From the NCBI GenBank assembly GCA_947365965.1, contig CANAZG010000019.1:1-42611 (forward strand): a DNA stretch of 42,611 nucleotides, given 5' to 3'. Numbering within the stretch: the first letter of the stretch is position 1; each line of letters begins with the position of its first letter. This stretch comes from an uncultured Clostridia bacterium. Lineage in GTDB: Bacteria > Bacillota > Clostridia > Oscillospirales > Oscillospiraceae. A program made the translations under genes and the position numbers. Shown here in pieces: positions 7,816 through 15,654 of this stretch. Below the pieces are notes generated by a model. It did no database searches, was not told the DNA's origin, and worked only from the letters and a program-made list of their open reading frames with translations.

Positions 7816-8598
7816 ATGGATAACCACATTTTTCGCAGCGCACTGTCCGGATTCAACCGGCAGGATGTGATGGAGTATATCGAGCGCACCCAGAAGCAGG
7901 CCGAGGAGGCCGCCGCCCGGCTGGAGGCCCAGGCCCAGCAGGCCCGGCAGGAGTGGGAGGAGGCCCGGCAGGCCCTGGACGCCTGCGGGGAGGAGAAAGC
8001 GGAGCTTACGCGCCAGCTGGAGGAGATGACCCTCAAGTTTAACCACGCCAAGAACAACTGGGAGGCCCAGGCCCAGGCCAAGGAATCCTTCCGCCAGGAC
8101 GTGGCCCAGCGGGACCAGACCGTCCGGGAGCTGACGGAGGAGAACCAGGCGCTGTTCCGGCGTGTTCAGGATCTGGAGGACCAGCTGGCCTCCCTGCGCA
8201 TAGAGAAGGAGCGCATCACCCAGCTGGAGCTGGACGCCCATCAGCGGGCCGACGAGGTGGTGGGCCAAGCCAACGCGCAGGCCCAGGTCATCCTGGCCCA
8301 GGCCCAGGCCCAGGCGGACGGCACGGTCCGCTCCGCCGACGAGGAGGCCCAGGCCGCTGTGGCCGCCGCCAGAACCCGGGCCCAGGCCCTGCTCCAGGCG
8401 GCGGAGGAAAAGGTGGATGAGACGGCGGCGGAGTACGACCAGCTCTTCCAGTCCTTCACCGCCATTACCGGCCACATCTCCAGCGAGCTGCGCAAGCTGG
8501 ACGTGACCGCCGCCCAGCTGCCCATCAGCTTCAACCACCTCAAGGAGGGGCTTCAGCAGCTCCAGGAGCAGGCCAGAGAGCGGACTGCGGAAGAATGA
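7816..8598 (+). CDS. DivIVA-domain coiled-coil protein
   Basis: A 260-aa protein starting MDNHIFRSALSGFNRQDVME, matching the DivIVA N-terminus (a short hydrophobic/aromatic anchor, then a GF-x-x-x-x-V-x-x-YI motif) that senses curved membrane and starts a coiled coil. Residues ~20-200 are strongly heptad-like and rich in Ala/Glu/Gln (repeats such as QAQAQ), consistent with a long parallel coiled coil; the tail is less regular. DivIVA-family proteins scaffold division, polar growth or sporulation factors at the poles. This is probably a DivIVA paralogue rather than the canonical one beside sepF/ylmH, as none of those genes is here. Confidence 0.85.
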   Translation: MDNHIFRSALSGFNRQDVMEYIERTQKQAEEAAARLEAQAQQARQEWEEARQALDACGEEKAELTRQLEEMTLKFNHAKNNWEAQAQAKESFRQDVAQRDQTVRELTEENQALFRRVQDLEDQLASLRIEKERITQLELDAHQRADEVVGQANAQAQVILAQAQAQADGTVRSADEEAQAAVAAARTRAQALLQAAEEKVDETAAEYDQLFQSFTAITGHISSELRKLDVTAAQLPISFNHLKEGLQQLQEQARERTAEE

Positions 8599-8609
8599 AC
8601 AGACGACAG

Positions 8610-8639
8610 GGACCGGACGGCAAAAACGCCGTCCGGTCC
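8610..8639. terminator. Hairpin between convergent divIVA-like and feoB genes
   Basis: A 12-bp perfect stem (8610-8621 with 8628-8639) around an A-rich 6-nt loop, in the 66-bp gap between convergent genes. It lacks a T-run on either side, so it may end transcription imperfectly or act as an RNA-stabilising barrier. Confidence 0.6.
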
Positions 8640-8664
8640 TCTCTCTGTATATCCCAGCCTCCTC

Positions 8665-10545
8665 TCAGCCGATCCCCAGCAGGACGCACGCGCCCTTCAC
8701 CGCCATGCACAGCCCCATCCCCACCGCCGTGGGCAGGGCGATGGCCAGGGCGGTCCACTTGGCGCTGCGGGTCTCCCGCCATATGGTCAGGCAGGTGGTG
8801 CCGCAGGGAAAGTGGAAGAGGGTGAAGAGGAGCACGCACAGGGCCGTCACGGCGGTCCAGCCGTTGGCGGAGAGCAGGGCGTGAAGCTGCTGGAGGCTGC
8901 CGTACTCGGTGAGGGATCCGGCGGAGAGGTAGCCCATGAGGATACAGGGCACCACGATCTCGTTGGCCGGAAAGCCCAGCAGGAAGGCCAGCAGGATGAC
9001 CCCGTCCAGGCCCATCAGCCCTCCCAGGGGCTGGAGGAATCCGGCCAGCCCCTGGAGGATGCTGACGCCGCCCACATCCACATTGGCGGCGATCCAGATG
9101 AGCAGTCCCGCCGGGGCCGCCACCTCCACCGCCCGGGCCAGCACGAACAGGGTCCTGTCCAGGATGGACCGCACCAGCACCTGCCCCACCTGGGGGGCAC
9201 GGTAGGGGGGCAGCTCCAGGGAGAAGGCGGAGGCCTCCCCCCTGAGCACCGTGGCCGCCAGCAGACGGCTGGCCAGCAGGGTTGCCGCCGCCGCCAGCAC
9301 GATGACCCCCATGAGCATGGCCGCCGAGACCAGGGTGCGGCCGCTGCCGGCCGCAAAGAACATGGAGATGAGGGCGATGAGGGTGGGCAGGCGGCCGTTG
9401 CAGGGCATGAAGGCATTGGTGAGAATGGCGATGAGCCGCTCCCGGGGGCTCTGGATGATCCGGCAGCCCATGACCCCGCAGGCGTTGCACCCCAGCGCCA
9501 TACACATAGTGAGCGACTGACGGCCGTGGGCCCCGGCCCGCTGGAAGAAGTGGTCCAGGTTGAAGGCCACCCGGGGCAGATACCCCGCGTCCTCCAGCAG
9601 GGTGAACAGGGGGAAGAAGATGGCCATGGGGGGCAGCATCACCGACACCACCCAGGCCACGGTCCGGTACACCCCGTCCACCAGGGCCCCTGTCAGCCAC
9701 CAGGGCGCGCCCAGCCCCTCCAGCAGTCCCCGCAGAGGCTCCTGCCAGCCCATGAGCAGCCGGGAGAGGAGCTCCGAGGGCACGTTGGCCCCCACCATGG
9801 TCAGCCACAGCACCCCCGCCAGCAGGGCCAGCATCACCGGGATGCCGGTGCGGCGGCTGGTGAGGAGGCGGTCCAGGGCCCGGTCCCGGCGGCCCGCCCT
9901 TTCGCCGTCCATGTCCACCGCCTGCCGGACGATCTCCCCGGCCCGGATCAGGTAGGCCGCCGCCTGCCGGTCCGGGCAGCCGGGACAGCCGGCGCACCCC
10001 GTCTCCGGCAGAGCGCCCTCCGGCCTGGGACCCGGGTGGAGGGCCGCGTCCTCCAGGGCCTGCCGCAGGGCGTCCAGCCCTTGGCCGCCCCGGGCCGCCG
10101 CCCCTACCACCGGACAGCCCAGCAGCTCCGACAGGGCGGCGAGGTCCACCCGAATCTGCTTTTTCGCCGCCTCGTCCAGCAGATTTACGCACACCACCAC
10201 CGGCCAGGAGATCTCCAGGATTTGCAGGACCAGTGCCAGATTCCGCTCCAGACAGGTGGCGTCCGCCACCACCAGCGTCACCTCCGCCTCCCCGGAGAGG
10301 AGGTAGTCCCGGGTCACCTCCTCCTCGGCGGAGCCGGGGTGGAGGGAGTAGGCCCCGGGCAGATCCACCAGGGTATAGGTTCGATCGTGATATGTAAAAA
10401 TCCCCCTGGCGGTCTCCACCGTCTTCCCCGGCCAGTTTCCTGTGTGTTGGTGCAGATTGGTCAGGGCGTTGAATACTGTGGATTTCCCCACGTTGGGATT
10501 GCCTACCAGGGCCACAACGGGGCCGCTGCCGTTTGCTTGCGCCAT
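8665..10545 (-). CDS. feoB: Ferrous iron transporter B
   Basis: A 626-aa Fe(II) permease with an N-terminal GTPase. G1 is GNPNVGKST from residue 15, G3 DLPGAY at 61, G4 NLLDE at 121. A CxxCxxC cluster (C184, C187, C190) follows the G domain. The C-terminal half is hydrophobic with the two gate repeats (MALGCNACGVMGCRIIQSPRER and FLLGFPANEIVVPCI-type motifs, the latter with the conserved nucleophilic-looking Cys). AAGGAGGGGAG precedes the ATG. It is shorter than the usual ~700 aa and no FeoA gene adjoins it, so partner proteins must lie elsewhere or be absent. It is divergent from ymdB. Confidence 0.95.
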   Translation of the reverse strand: MAQANGSGPVVALVGNPNVGKSTVFNALTNLHQHTGNWPGKTVETARGIFTYHDRTYTLVDLPGAYSLHPGSAEEEVTRDYLLSGEAEVTLVVADATCLERNLALVLQILEISWPVVVCVNLLDEAAKKQIRVDLAALSELLGCPVVGAAARGGQGLDALRQALEDAALHPGPRPEGALPETGCAGCPGCPDRQAAAYLIRAGEIVRQAVDMDGERAGRRDRALDRLLTSRRTGIPVMLALLAGVLWLTMVGANVPSELLSRLLMGWQEPLRGLLEGLGAPWWLTGALVDGVYRTVAWVVSVMLPPMAIFFPLFTLLEDAGYLPRVAFNLDHFFQRAGAHGRQSLTMCMALGCNACGVMGCRIIQSPRERLIAILTNAFMPCNGRLPTLIALISMFFAAGSGRTLVSAAMLMGVIVLAAAATLLASRLLAATVLRGEASAFSLELPPYRAPQVGQVLVRSILDRTLFVLARAVEVAAPAGLLIWIAANVDVGGVSILQGLAGFLQPLGGLMGLDGVILLAFLLGFPANEIVVPCILMGYLSAGSLTEYGSLQQLHALLSANGWTAVTALCVLLFTLFHFPCGTTCLTIWRETRSAKWTALAIALPTAVGMGLCMAVKGACVLLGIG

Positions 10546-10567
10546 CTTCCGCTCCCCTCCTTGTCTT

Positions 10568-10587
10568 GCCGCCGGCGAACCGGCGGC
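10568..10587 (-). other. Hairpin in the feoB leader
   Basis: GCCGCCGG, a CGAA loop, then CCGGCGGC: an 8-bp perfect stem 23-42 bp upstream of the feoB start codon and just before its ribosome site on the minus strand. It could tune translation, or act in the opposite direction as a roadblock. A TATACT (10597-10602, minus strand) next to it is a possible feoB -10 without a good -35. Confidence 0.35.
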
Positions 10588-10631
10588 GGTACTGCCAGTA
10601 TATGCCCTGGCGGGGGGCGCGGTGAAAGCTG

Positions 10632-10660
10632 TTGCAATTTTCCCCCGAAACCGTTATACT
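10632..10660 (+). promoter_or_regulatory. Promoter of the ymdB-led gene group
   Basis: TTGCAA (10632-10637), 17 bp, TATACT (10655-10660). The start point would be about 37 nt before the ymdB ATG. Confidence 0.6.
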
Positions 10661-10703
10661 ACTAAAGAAGTCATCAACACACCTGACAAGGAGGAGCGGG
10701 CCC

Positions 10704-11477
10704 ATGATCTATCGCATCCTGGCCATAGGCGACGTGGTGGGGGAGCAGGGACTGGACCATCTGGCCAAATCCCTGCGGGGGCTGAAGAAGCTCAAGGACG
10801 TCCACTTCACCGTGGTCAACGGGGAGAACGCCGCCGGCACGGGCATCCTCCCCCGGCAGGTGGATCAGCTCTACGCCGCCGGGGCCGACGTGGTCACCCT
10901 GGGCAACCACACCTTCCGCCGGCAGCAGATCGCCGGGCGGCTGGAGGAGGACCCGTACCTCCTGCGGCCCGCCAACTTCACCGGCAGGGCCCCGGGCCGG
11001 GGGTGGGGGGTCTATGATTGCGGCCATATCCAGATCGGGGTGATGAGCCTCATCGGCCGGTGCGGCCTGGACTTCCACGCCGACAACCCCTTCACCGCTG
11101 CGGACAGGCTCCTCAAGGGGGAGCGGCCCCGGCTCACGGTGGTGGATTTCCACGCCGAGGCCACCAGCGAGAAGCTGGCTATGGGGTACTACCTGGACGG
11201 CCGGGCGTCCGCCCTGTGGGGCACCCACACCCACGTGCCCACGGCGGACGGGCAGGTGCTGCCCAAGGGGACCGGCTATGTGACGGACCTGGGCATGACG
11301 GGGCCCATCCGCTCGGTGCTGGGCATCCCGCCGGAGCAGAGCGTGGAGCTGTTTCTGGGGGGCGTGCCGGGGCCCTATCAGGTGGCGGACGGGCCCTACA
11401 AGATGGAGGGGGTGCTCTTCAGCCTGGACGGGGAGACCGGCCGGTGCGTGGACGTGGAGCGGATCGACATTCGGTGA
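10704..11477 (+). CDS. ymdB: YmdB-family metallophosphoesterase
   Basis: A 257-aa cytosolic phosphodiesterase. It begins MIYRILAIGDVVGEQGLDHL (the Asp of the first metal motif), then VVNGENAAGTGI (the Asn-Glu-Asn motif), VTLGNHTF (GNH) and WGTHTHVPTADGQVLP (the HTH metal motif), the full YmdB signature. Bacillus YmdB hydrolyses 2',3'-cyclic nucleotides and affects biofilm and sporulation choices; the same job here is by family. The ATG at 10704 follows AAGGAGGAG and removes a 24-residue extension made from the promoter region. It is not beside rny, its usual neighbour. Confidence 0.93.
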   Translation: MIYRILAIGDVVGEQGLDHLAKSLRGLKKLKDVHFTVVNGENAAGTGILPRQVDQLYAAGADVVTLGNHTFRRQQIAGRLEEDPYLLRPANFTGRAPGRGWGVYDCGHIQIGVMSLIGRCGLDFHADNPFTAADRLLKGERPRLTVVDFHAEATSEKLAMGYYLDGRASALWGTHTHVPTADGQVLPKGTGYVTDLGMTGPIRSVLGIPPEQSVELFLGGVPGPYQVADGPYKMEGVLFSLDGETGRCVDVERIDIR

Positions 11478-11511
11478 CCGCAGAGGGTATCGGAGCGCAC
11501 ATTCAAAAAGT

Positions 11512-11551
11512 TTTTCTTTTGCCTCTTTTCTTTTTTCAAAAAGAAAAGAGG
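11512..11551. repeat. T-rich palindromic element, copy A
   Basis: TTTTCTTTTG followed by a 14-bp perfect inverted repeat (11522-11535 with 11538-11551) of the type CCTCTTTTCTTTTT / AAAAAGAAAAGAGG. A closely related element with the same TTTTCTTTTG lead-in lies at 35911-35948. Each sits just after a stop codon and before a co-directional gene. It may act as a bidirectional terminator or be a dispersed repeat. Confidence 0.6.
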
Positions 11552-11579
11552 AGAAAACAGCCGAAAGCAGGAAGACCAC

Positions 11580-12050
11580 ATGTCATTTGAGAAGGCGCGG
11601 GACCATCTGGCCCGCTTCGGTCTGGCGGACCGGATCCGGGAGTTTGAGACCTCCTCCGCCACGGTGGAGCTGGCGGCCCAGGCCGCCGGTGTGGAGCCCG
11701 GGCGGATCGCCAAGAGCATCAGCTTCAAGCTGGGGGAGCGGACAATCCTCATTGTTGCCGCCGGGGACGTGAAGGTGGACAACGCGAAATACAAGGAAGC
11801 CCTCGGCGGCAGGGCAAAGATGCTCACTCGGGAGGAGGCGGCGGAGCGCATCGGCCACGACGTAGGCGGCGTGTGTCCCTTCGGGGTGAACGAGGGGGTG
11901 GAGGTGTACCTGGACCAGTCCCTGCGCCGGTTTGAGACGGTTCTGCCCGCTGCCGGCAGCGCCAACAGCTGCGTGGAGCTGACCCTTCCGGAGCTGGAGC
12001 GGTGCGCCGGGGCGGTCCAGTGGGTGGACGTGTGCCGGGAGCGGACGTGA
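11580..12050 (+). CDS. YbaK/ProX-type aminoacyl-tRNA deacylase-like protein
   Basis: A 156-aa single-domain protein of the YbaK/EbsC fold. Its clearest marks are the KSISFKLGERTILIVAAGD strand pair and the GGVCPFGV loop, typical of trans-editing domains that clear mischarged tRNA (Cys- or Ala-tRNAPro and similar). The ATG follows a GCAGGAAG site 5 nt upstream. It starts 102 nt after ymdB across a palindromic element and is 16 nt from the next gene, suggesting an operon of small quality-control enzymes. The exact tRNA/amino acid target cannot be set from sequence alone. Confidence 0.9.
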   Translation: MSFEKARDHLARFGLADRIREFETSSATVELAAQAAGVEPGRIAKSISFKLGERTILIVAAGDVKVDNAKYKEALGGRAKMLTREEAAERIGHDVGGVCPFGVNEGVEVYLDQSLRRFETVLPAAGSANSCVELTLPELERCAGAVQWVDVCRERT

Positions 12051-12066
12051 GAGGGGGCGAGAGCCG

Positions 12067-12507
12067 GTGACAGCGGAACAGATGTGGGCGGAATTTGCCT
12101 CCGGCCGGGGGCTGGACGACACCCCCTATGAGGCCTGGGCCTACGGCGGGGATGCCGACGCCCTGGCCCGGCTGACGCTGGCGGGAAAAAAGACCGCCAC
12201 CTCCTCCGCCCTCCCCCTCTACGGACCGGAGGGCGCGCCCCTGCCGGAGGCGGGGGACTACAGCGTCATTCTGGACAGCCGGAATCAGGCGGTGTGCGTC
12301 ATCCGCACGGAGCGGGTGGCCGTGGTCCCCTACCGGGACGTGACGGCGGACCACGCCCGCCGGGAGGGGGAGGGCGACTGCTCCCTGGCCTTCTGGCGGC
12401 AGGTCCATGAGGCTTTTTTCACAGATGAGCTGACCCGGGCGGGGATGGTATTCCGCCAGGACCTGCCGGTGGTCTGCGAGGAGTTCGTGAAAGTATACCC
12501 GGAGTAA
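12067..12507 (+). CDS. ASCH-domain protein
   Basis: A 146-aa protein with a GTG start and a GAGAGGGGGCGAGAG purine-rich ribosome site. LTLAGKKTATSSALPLY is the helix-turn (GxKTAT) typical of ASCH domains, followed by the beta-barrel strands DYSVILDSRNQAVCVIRTER. The fold is related to PUA and binds RNA or modified nucleosides; some members hydrolyse N4-acetylcytidine. It lies between a tRNA-editing-like gene and an SbcD-like nuclease gene with 15-16 nt gaps, so it is co-transcribed. Substrate unknown. Confidence 0.9.
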   Translation: MTAEQMWAEFASGRGLDDTPYEAWAYGGDADALARLTLAGKKTATSSALPLYGPEGAPLPEAGDYSVILDSRNQAVCVIRTERVAVVPYRDVTADHARREGEGDCSLAFWRQVHEAFFTDELTRAGMVFRQDLPVVCEEFVKVYPE

Positions 12508-12522
12508 ACGGAGGAGAGAACC

Positions 12523-13617
12523 ATGCCTAAGATCATACATGCCGCGGACCTCCACCTGGACAGCGCCTTCGGCGGCCTGGGCCCGGAGAAGGCTCGGGAG
12601 CGCCGGCGGGAGAGCCGGGATCTGGTGGACCGTCTGGCGGAGCTGGCGGTCCGGGAGGGGGCGGAGACGGTGCTCCTGAGCGGGGACCTCTTCGACGGGG
12701 AGCGGGTGTACCCGGAGACTCTGGAGCGGCTGCGGGCCGCCCTGGCCCGGATGGCCTGCCCGGTGCTCATCGCCCCGGGCAACCACGACCCCTTCACCCC
12801 CCACAGTCCCTATGAAAAGCTGGTCTGGCCCAAGAACGTACATATTTTCCGCCACGAGCAGCTGCGGGCGGTGGCGCTGCCGGATCTGGGGTGCGTGGTC
12901 CACGGCGCGGCCTTTGTGGGCCCGGACCGGACCAGTCAGGTCCTCTCCAACGTGGTCCTGCCCCCGGACGGACTGGTCCACCTCCTCTGCCTCCACGGCG
13001 ACGTGTCCGGTCCGGACAGCCGCTACGGCCCCGTCACCCGGGAGCAGATCGGCCAGTGCGGGGCGGACTATCTGGCCCTGGGACACGTCCATCAGGCCAG
13101 CGGCCTCCAGCGCCAGGGCAAGACCTGGTGGGCCTATCCAGGCTGTCCGGAGGGCCGGGGCTTTGACGAGCTGGGGGAGAAGGGGGTGCTGGTGGGTACG
13201 GTGGACAAGGACGGGGCGGACCTCCGCTTTGTGCCCCTGTGCCTGCGGCGCTACCATATCCTCCGGGCGGACGTGACGGATACCGCCCCCGCCGAGGCCC
13301 TGGCGGCCTGCCTGCCAAAGACGGCGGGGCTGGATGTGTGCCGGGTGATCTTTACCGGCGAGGCGGAGGGCCAGGGGGTGGACCTGCCGGCCCTGGAGCG
13401 GGCGTTCCGGGACAGGGTCTACGCCCTGGAGCTGCGGGACCAGACCCGGCCCGCCCAGAGCATCTGGACCCGGGCGGGGGAGGACTCCCTGCGGGGCCTG
13501 TTTCTGGGGGAGCTGCGCCGCCGGTACGAGGACGCGTCCACGGAGGAGGAGCGGCAGCAGATCACCCAGGCGGTCCGATTTGGTCTGGCGGCCCTGGAGG
13601 GACGGGACATGGGGTAG
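12523..13617 (+). CDS. SbcD/YhaO-like DNA-repair metallophosphoesterase
   Basis: A 364-aa calcineurin-like phosphoesterase. Metal motifs in order: HAADLHLDSAF (DxH, residues 6-13), LLSGDLFDG (GDxxD), APGNHDPF (GNHD), then LCLHGDV and LGHVHQAS (GHxH). Length and the SPYEKLVWPKNVHIF spacing match YhaO, the nuclease partner of the SMC-like ATPase YhaN. No YhaN gene follows: a 126-bp gap and an asparaginase gene come next. It ends an apparent ymdB-ybaK-ASCH-yhaO transcription unit. The partner ATPase is either elsewhere or lost. Confidence 0.92.
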   Translation: MPKIIHAADLHLDSAFGGLGPEKARERRRESRDLVDRLAELAVREGAETVLLSGDLFDGERVYPETLERLRAALARMACPVLIAPGNHDPFTPHSPYEKLVWPKNVHIFRHEQLRAVALPDLGCVVHGAAFVGPDRTSQVLSNVVLPPDGLVHLLCLHGDVSGPDSRYGPVTREQIGQCGADYLALGHVHQASGLQRQGKTWWAYPGCPEGRGFDELGEKGVLVGTVDKDGADLRFVPLCLRRYHILRADVTDTAPAEALAACLPKTAGLDVCRVIFTGEAEGQGVDLPALERAFRDRVYALELRDQTRPAQSIWTRAGEDSLRGLFLGELRRRYEDASTEEERQQITQAVRFGLAALEGRDMG

Positions 13618-13693
13618 AGCCCTCCTGTTAAAAGGAGCGCTCATTTCCCGAAAAGAGATATCCCGCCCCTGCAATTGCAGTCTGCGCAAGCAA

Positions 13694-13711
13694 AAGCGGA
13701 TTTCCCCGCTT
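13694..13711 (+). other. Small hairpin before the asparaginase gene
   Basis: AAGCGG and CCGCTT flank a 6-nt loop in the 126-bp gap. A TGCAATTGCA palindrome lies just upstream (13670-13679). No convincing promoter was found, and the hairpin lacks a long T-run. Confidence 0.3.
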
Positions 13712-13743
13712 ATCAATAATAGAATTGGATGGAGTAGATGGCT

Positions 13744-14745
13744 ATGGAACAAAAAAAGATTCTGCTGATCGGCACCGGGGGCACCATCGCCTCCGAGATG
13801 GGGGAAAGCGGTCTCGCGCCGGAGCTGACCAGCGAGCAGCTGCTGCGCTATATCCCCGACATCTCCGGCATCTGCCAGGTGGAGTGTACCCAGCTCTTCA
13901 ACCTGGACAGCACCAACATCCAGCCCAAGCACTGGGCCCGCGTGGCGGCGGCCATCCGGGCCAGCTACCGGGAGTATGACGGCTTTGTGGTCAGCCACGG
14001 CACGGACACCATGGCCTACACCGCCGCCGCCCTGAGCTATCTGGTCCAGGGCAGCCCCAAGCCCATCGTCCTCACCGGCGCCCAGCGGCCCATCGGCTTT
14101 GAGACCACGGACAGCAAGGAGAATCTGCGGGACGCCTTCACTGTGGCCGCCTCGGACATGGCCGGGGTCATGCTGGTATTCAACGGCAAGATCATCCTGG
14201 GCACCCGGGCCCGGAAGACCCGCAGCAAGAGCTTCGAGGCCTTCTCCAGCATCAACTACCCCCTTCTGGGCATGGTCCGGGACGGGCGGATCATCCGCTA
14301 CATCCGGCCGGAGGCCCGTGCGGTGCCCCAGTTCTACGAGACCGTGAACCCCAAGGTGGCCCTCATGAAGCTGACCCCGGGGGCGGACTGCGGGGTGGCG
14401 GAGTACCTGCTGGAGCGCAACGACGCGCTGATTATCGAGAGCTTCGGCGTGGGCGGCCTGCCCACCTACAAGGCTGGGGACTACTACGACACCGTGAAGG
14501 CCGGTCTGGAGGCGGGCAAGACCGTGGTGATGACCACCCAGGTGGAGAACGAGGGCAGCGATCTGGCCGTGTACCACGTGGGGGCGGGCATCAAGCGGAA
14601 CCTGCCCATCCTGGAGGCCTACGACATGACCAGCGAGGCGGTGTGCGCCAAGCTGATGTGGATTCTGGGCCAGACCACTGACCGCTCCTGGGTCCAGGAG
14701 CTGTTCTATACGCCTGTGGCCTGCGACATTCTGGCGGGAAAGTAG
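13744..14745 (+). CDS. ansA: Type I L-asparaginase
   Basis: A 333-aa cytosolic enzyme converting L-asparagine to aspartate and ammonia. The N-terminal LLIGTGGTIAS holds the first catalytic Thr, and VSHGTDTMAYTAAAL holds the second Thr-Asp pair. ITQ-like and FGVGGLP motifs complete the fold. There is no signal peptide, which favours the type I (cytosolic) form. Two in-frame ATGs occur at 13738 and 13744; GGAG at 13731-13734 is 3 nt from the first and 9 nt from the second, so I prefer the second. Some archaeal/bacterial relatives are GatD subunits of amidotransferases, but no gatE adjoins. Confidence 0.93.
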   Translation: MEQKKILLIGTGGTIASEMGESGLAPELTSEQLLRYIPDISGICQVECTQLFNLDSTNIQPKHWARVAAAIRASYREYDGFVVSHGTDTMAYTAAALSYLVQGSPKPIVLTGAQRPIGFETTDSKENLRDAFTVAASDMAGVMLVFNGKIILGTRARKTRSKSFEAFSSINYPLLGMVRDGRIIRYIRPEARAVPQFYETVNPKVALMKLTPGADCGVAEYLLERNDALIIESFGVGGLPTYKAGDYYDTVKAGLEAGKTVVMTTQVENEGSDLAVYHVGAGIKRNLPILEAYDMTSEAVCAKLMWILGQTTDRSWVQELFYTPVACDILAGK

Positions 14746-14853
14746 CACCCATGTCGGGATGCGGAATGGGCTCTGACAAAAAGTCCCCATGCGGCCCTAT
14801 GCTCCCGATGGAATAGAACAGATAGATATTCCTTCGTATAAGGAGGTTCTTCC

Positions 14854-15309
14854 TTGAGTATTTGCACATTTATAGCATCGGATAGACCATTATGCGAAGC
14901 AACACCGCAAAAAGAATATCCGCTTGTTATTTGTGTTGATGAAGGCAGGGTATACGATGGTGGTGCAGATGATAACTTTTACCTTCATACTTTCAAAGAT
15001 GTTCAGAACTATACCGACAAAAAATACGGGGTATATCTGGAATGGCAGTATACAGACGGGCGAGCAAAGAAAATACTTGAATACATCAAAGAGGCTTTGA
15101 AATATGAGTCCGCAATAGAAATTTGGCATGTTTGGTTGGCGGATTATTACGAATATGAGGAGAGCCCTGTAATGCGGCGGTGCGTCATCTCCTTTTCAGA
15201 CCTAACTGTTGATGATATCAGAGAAATTGATAGTGCTGAGATTTGGAATAGTCCAGATAAAAGGAATCCGGACAGGCCATCATTTTATTGCTTGGCAGTT
15301 AAGCGGTGA
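14854..15309 (+). CDS. AT-rich hypothetical protein
   Basis: I do not recognise this 151-aa family. The TTG start is supported by TAAGGAGG 7 nt upstream. It is soluble-looking, with no signal or membrane segment, acidic, and rich in aromatic residues (WHVWLADYYEYEE, residues ~90-102). The middle has a long amphipathic helix (AKKILEYIKEALKYESAIE). GC content is clearly below both neighbours and codon use differs (many AT-ending codons), so it was probably acquired. A MITE-like element lies just downstream. The small size and lone position recall immunity or effector-associated orphans, but nothing in the sequence proves that. Confidence 0.8.
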   Translation: MSICTFIASDRPLCEATPQKEYPLVICVDEGRVYDGGADDNFYLHTFKDVQNYTDKKYGVYLEWQYTDGRAKKILEYIKEALKYESAIEIWHVWLADYYEYEESPVMRRCVISFSDLTVDDIREIDSAEIWNSPDKRNPDRPSFYCLAVKR

Positions 15310-15381
15310 ATGATGATATTTTTCAATTTTACAAAATAATTCCCCAGATTATCTGGAGTTAGTATTTGCTGTTTTTGATTC

Positions 15382-15547
15382 TAAGAGCCTGTTTAGCATC
15401 TCCCCGCGCCTTTCTTGGCGGCGTATTTTCCGCCCTGACTTCGTTAAAAATCCTTGCCATCCGTCAGGATGCCTGCGGATTTTTGCCTTGCAGGGCAAAA
15501 AATCCTCTCGCCAATCCAAACACGTTGAGATACTAAACAGGCTCTAA
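15382..15547. mobile_element. MITE-like element with TAA target duplication
   Basis: A 160-bp non-coding element (15385-15544) bounded by near-perfect terminal inverted repeats: GAGCCTGTTTAGCATCTC at the left and its reverse complement, with one change, at the right. It is flanked by TAA on both sides (15382-15384, 15545-15547), a likely 3-bp target duplication. Inside are further hairpins (AAAAATCC/GGATTTTT, TTTTGCC/GGCAAAA, GGCGG/CCGCC). A TNA duplication would fit mobilisation by an IS5-type transposase (established for some IS5 subgroups; application here is inference). No transposase gene is present. Confidence 0.75.
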
Positions 15548-15580
15548 GGACACGGGGAACACGAAAGTAAATTGGAATAC

Positions 15581-15612
15581 AAAAAACCGCCCCCGGTCCG
15601 GGGCGGTTTTTT
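15581..15612. terminator. Bidirectional terminator
   Basis: A6, then CCGCCCC, a short loop, GGGGCGG, then T6 (stem 15587-15593 with 15600-15606, extended by A/T pairs). It serves the zinc-ribbon gene from the right and can stop rightward transcripts from the orphan gene. Confidence 0.85.
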
Positions 15613-15654
15613 GAGAACCTGTATGCACATATTCACAGCCGCGCAGGCTCAAAC

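Noticed and set aside
8812-10665. A 617-codon frame antisense to feoB
   Set aside because: FeoB motifs are unmistakable on the other strand; this is a GC shadow.
12067-12507. Toxin-antitoxin pairing of the ASCH gene with its neighbour
   Set aside because: Neighbours are long, conserved enzymes in a co-directional unit; nothing resembles a toxin or antitoxin.
11824-14790. A 988-codon open frame on the minus strand
   Set aside because: It lies antisense to four well-supported genes (YbaK-like, ASCH, YhaO-like, asparaginase). Such long antisense frames come from high GC and strong codon bias; composition is His/Gly/Leu/Pro-rich without any recognisable motif.
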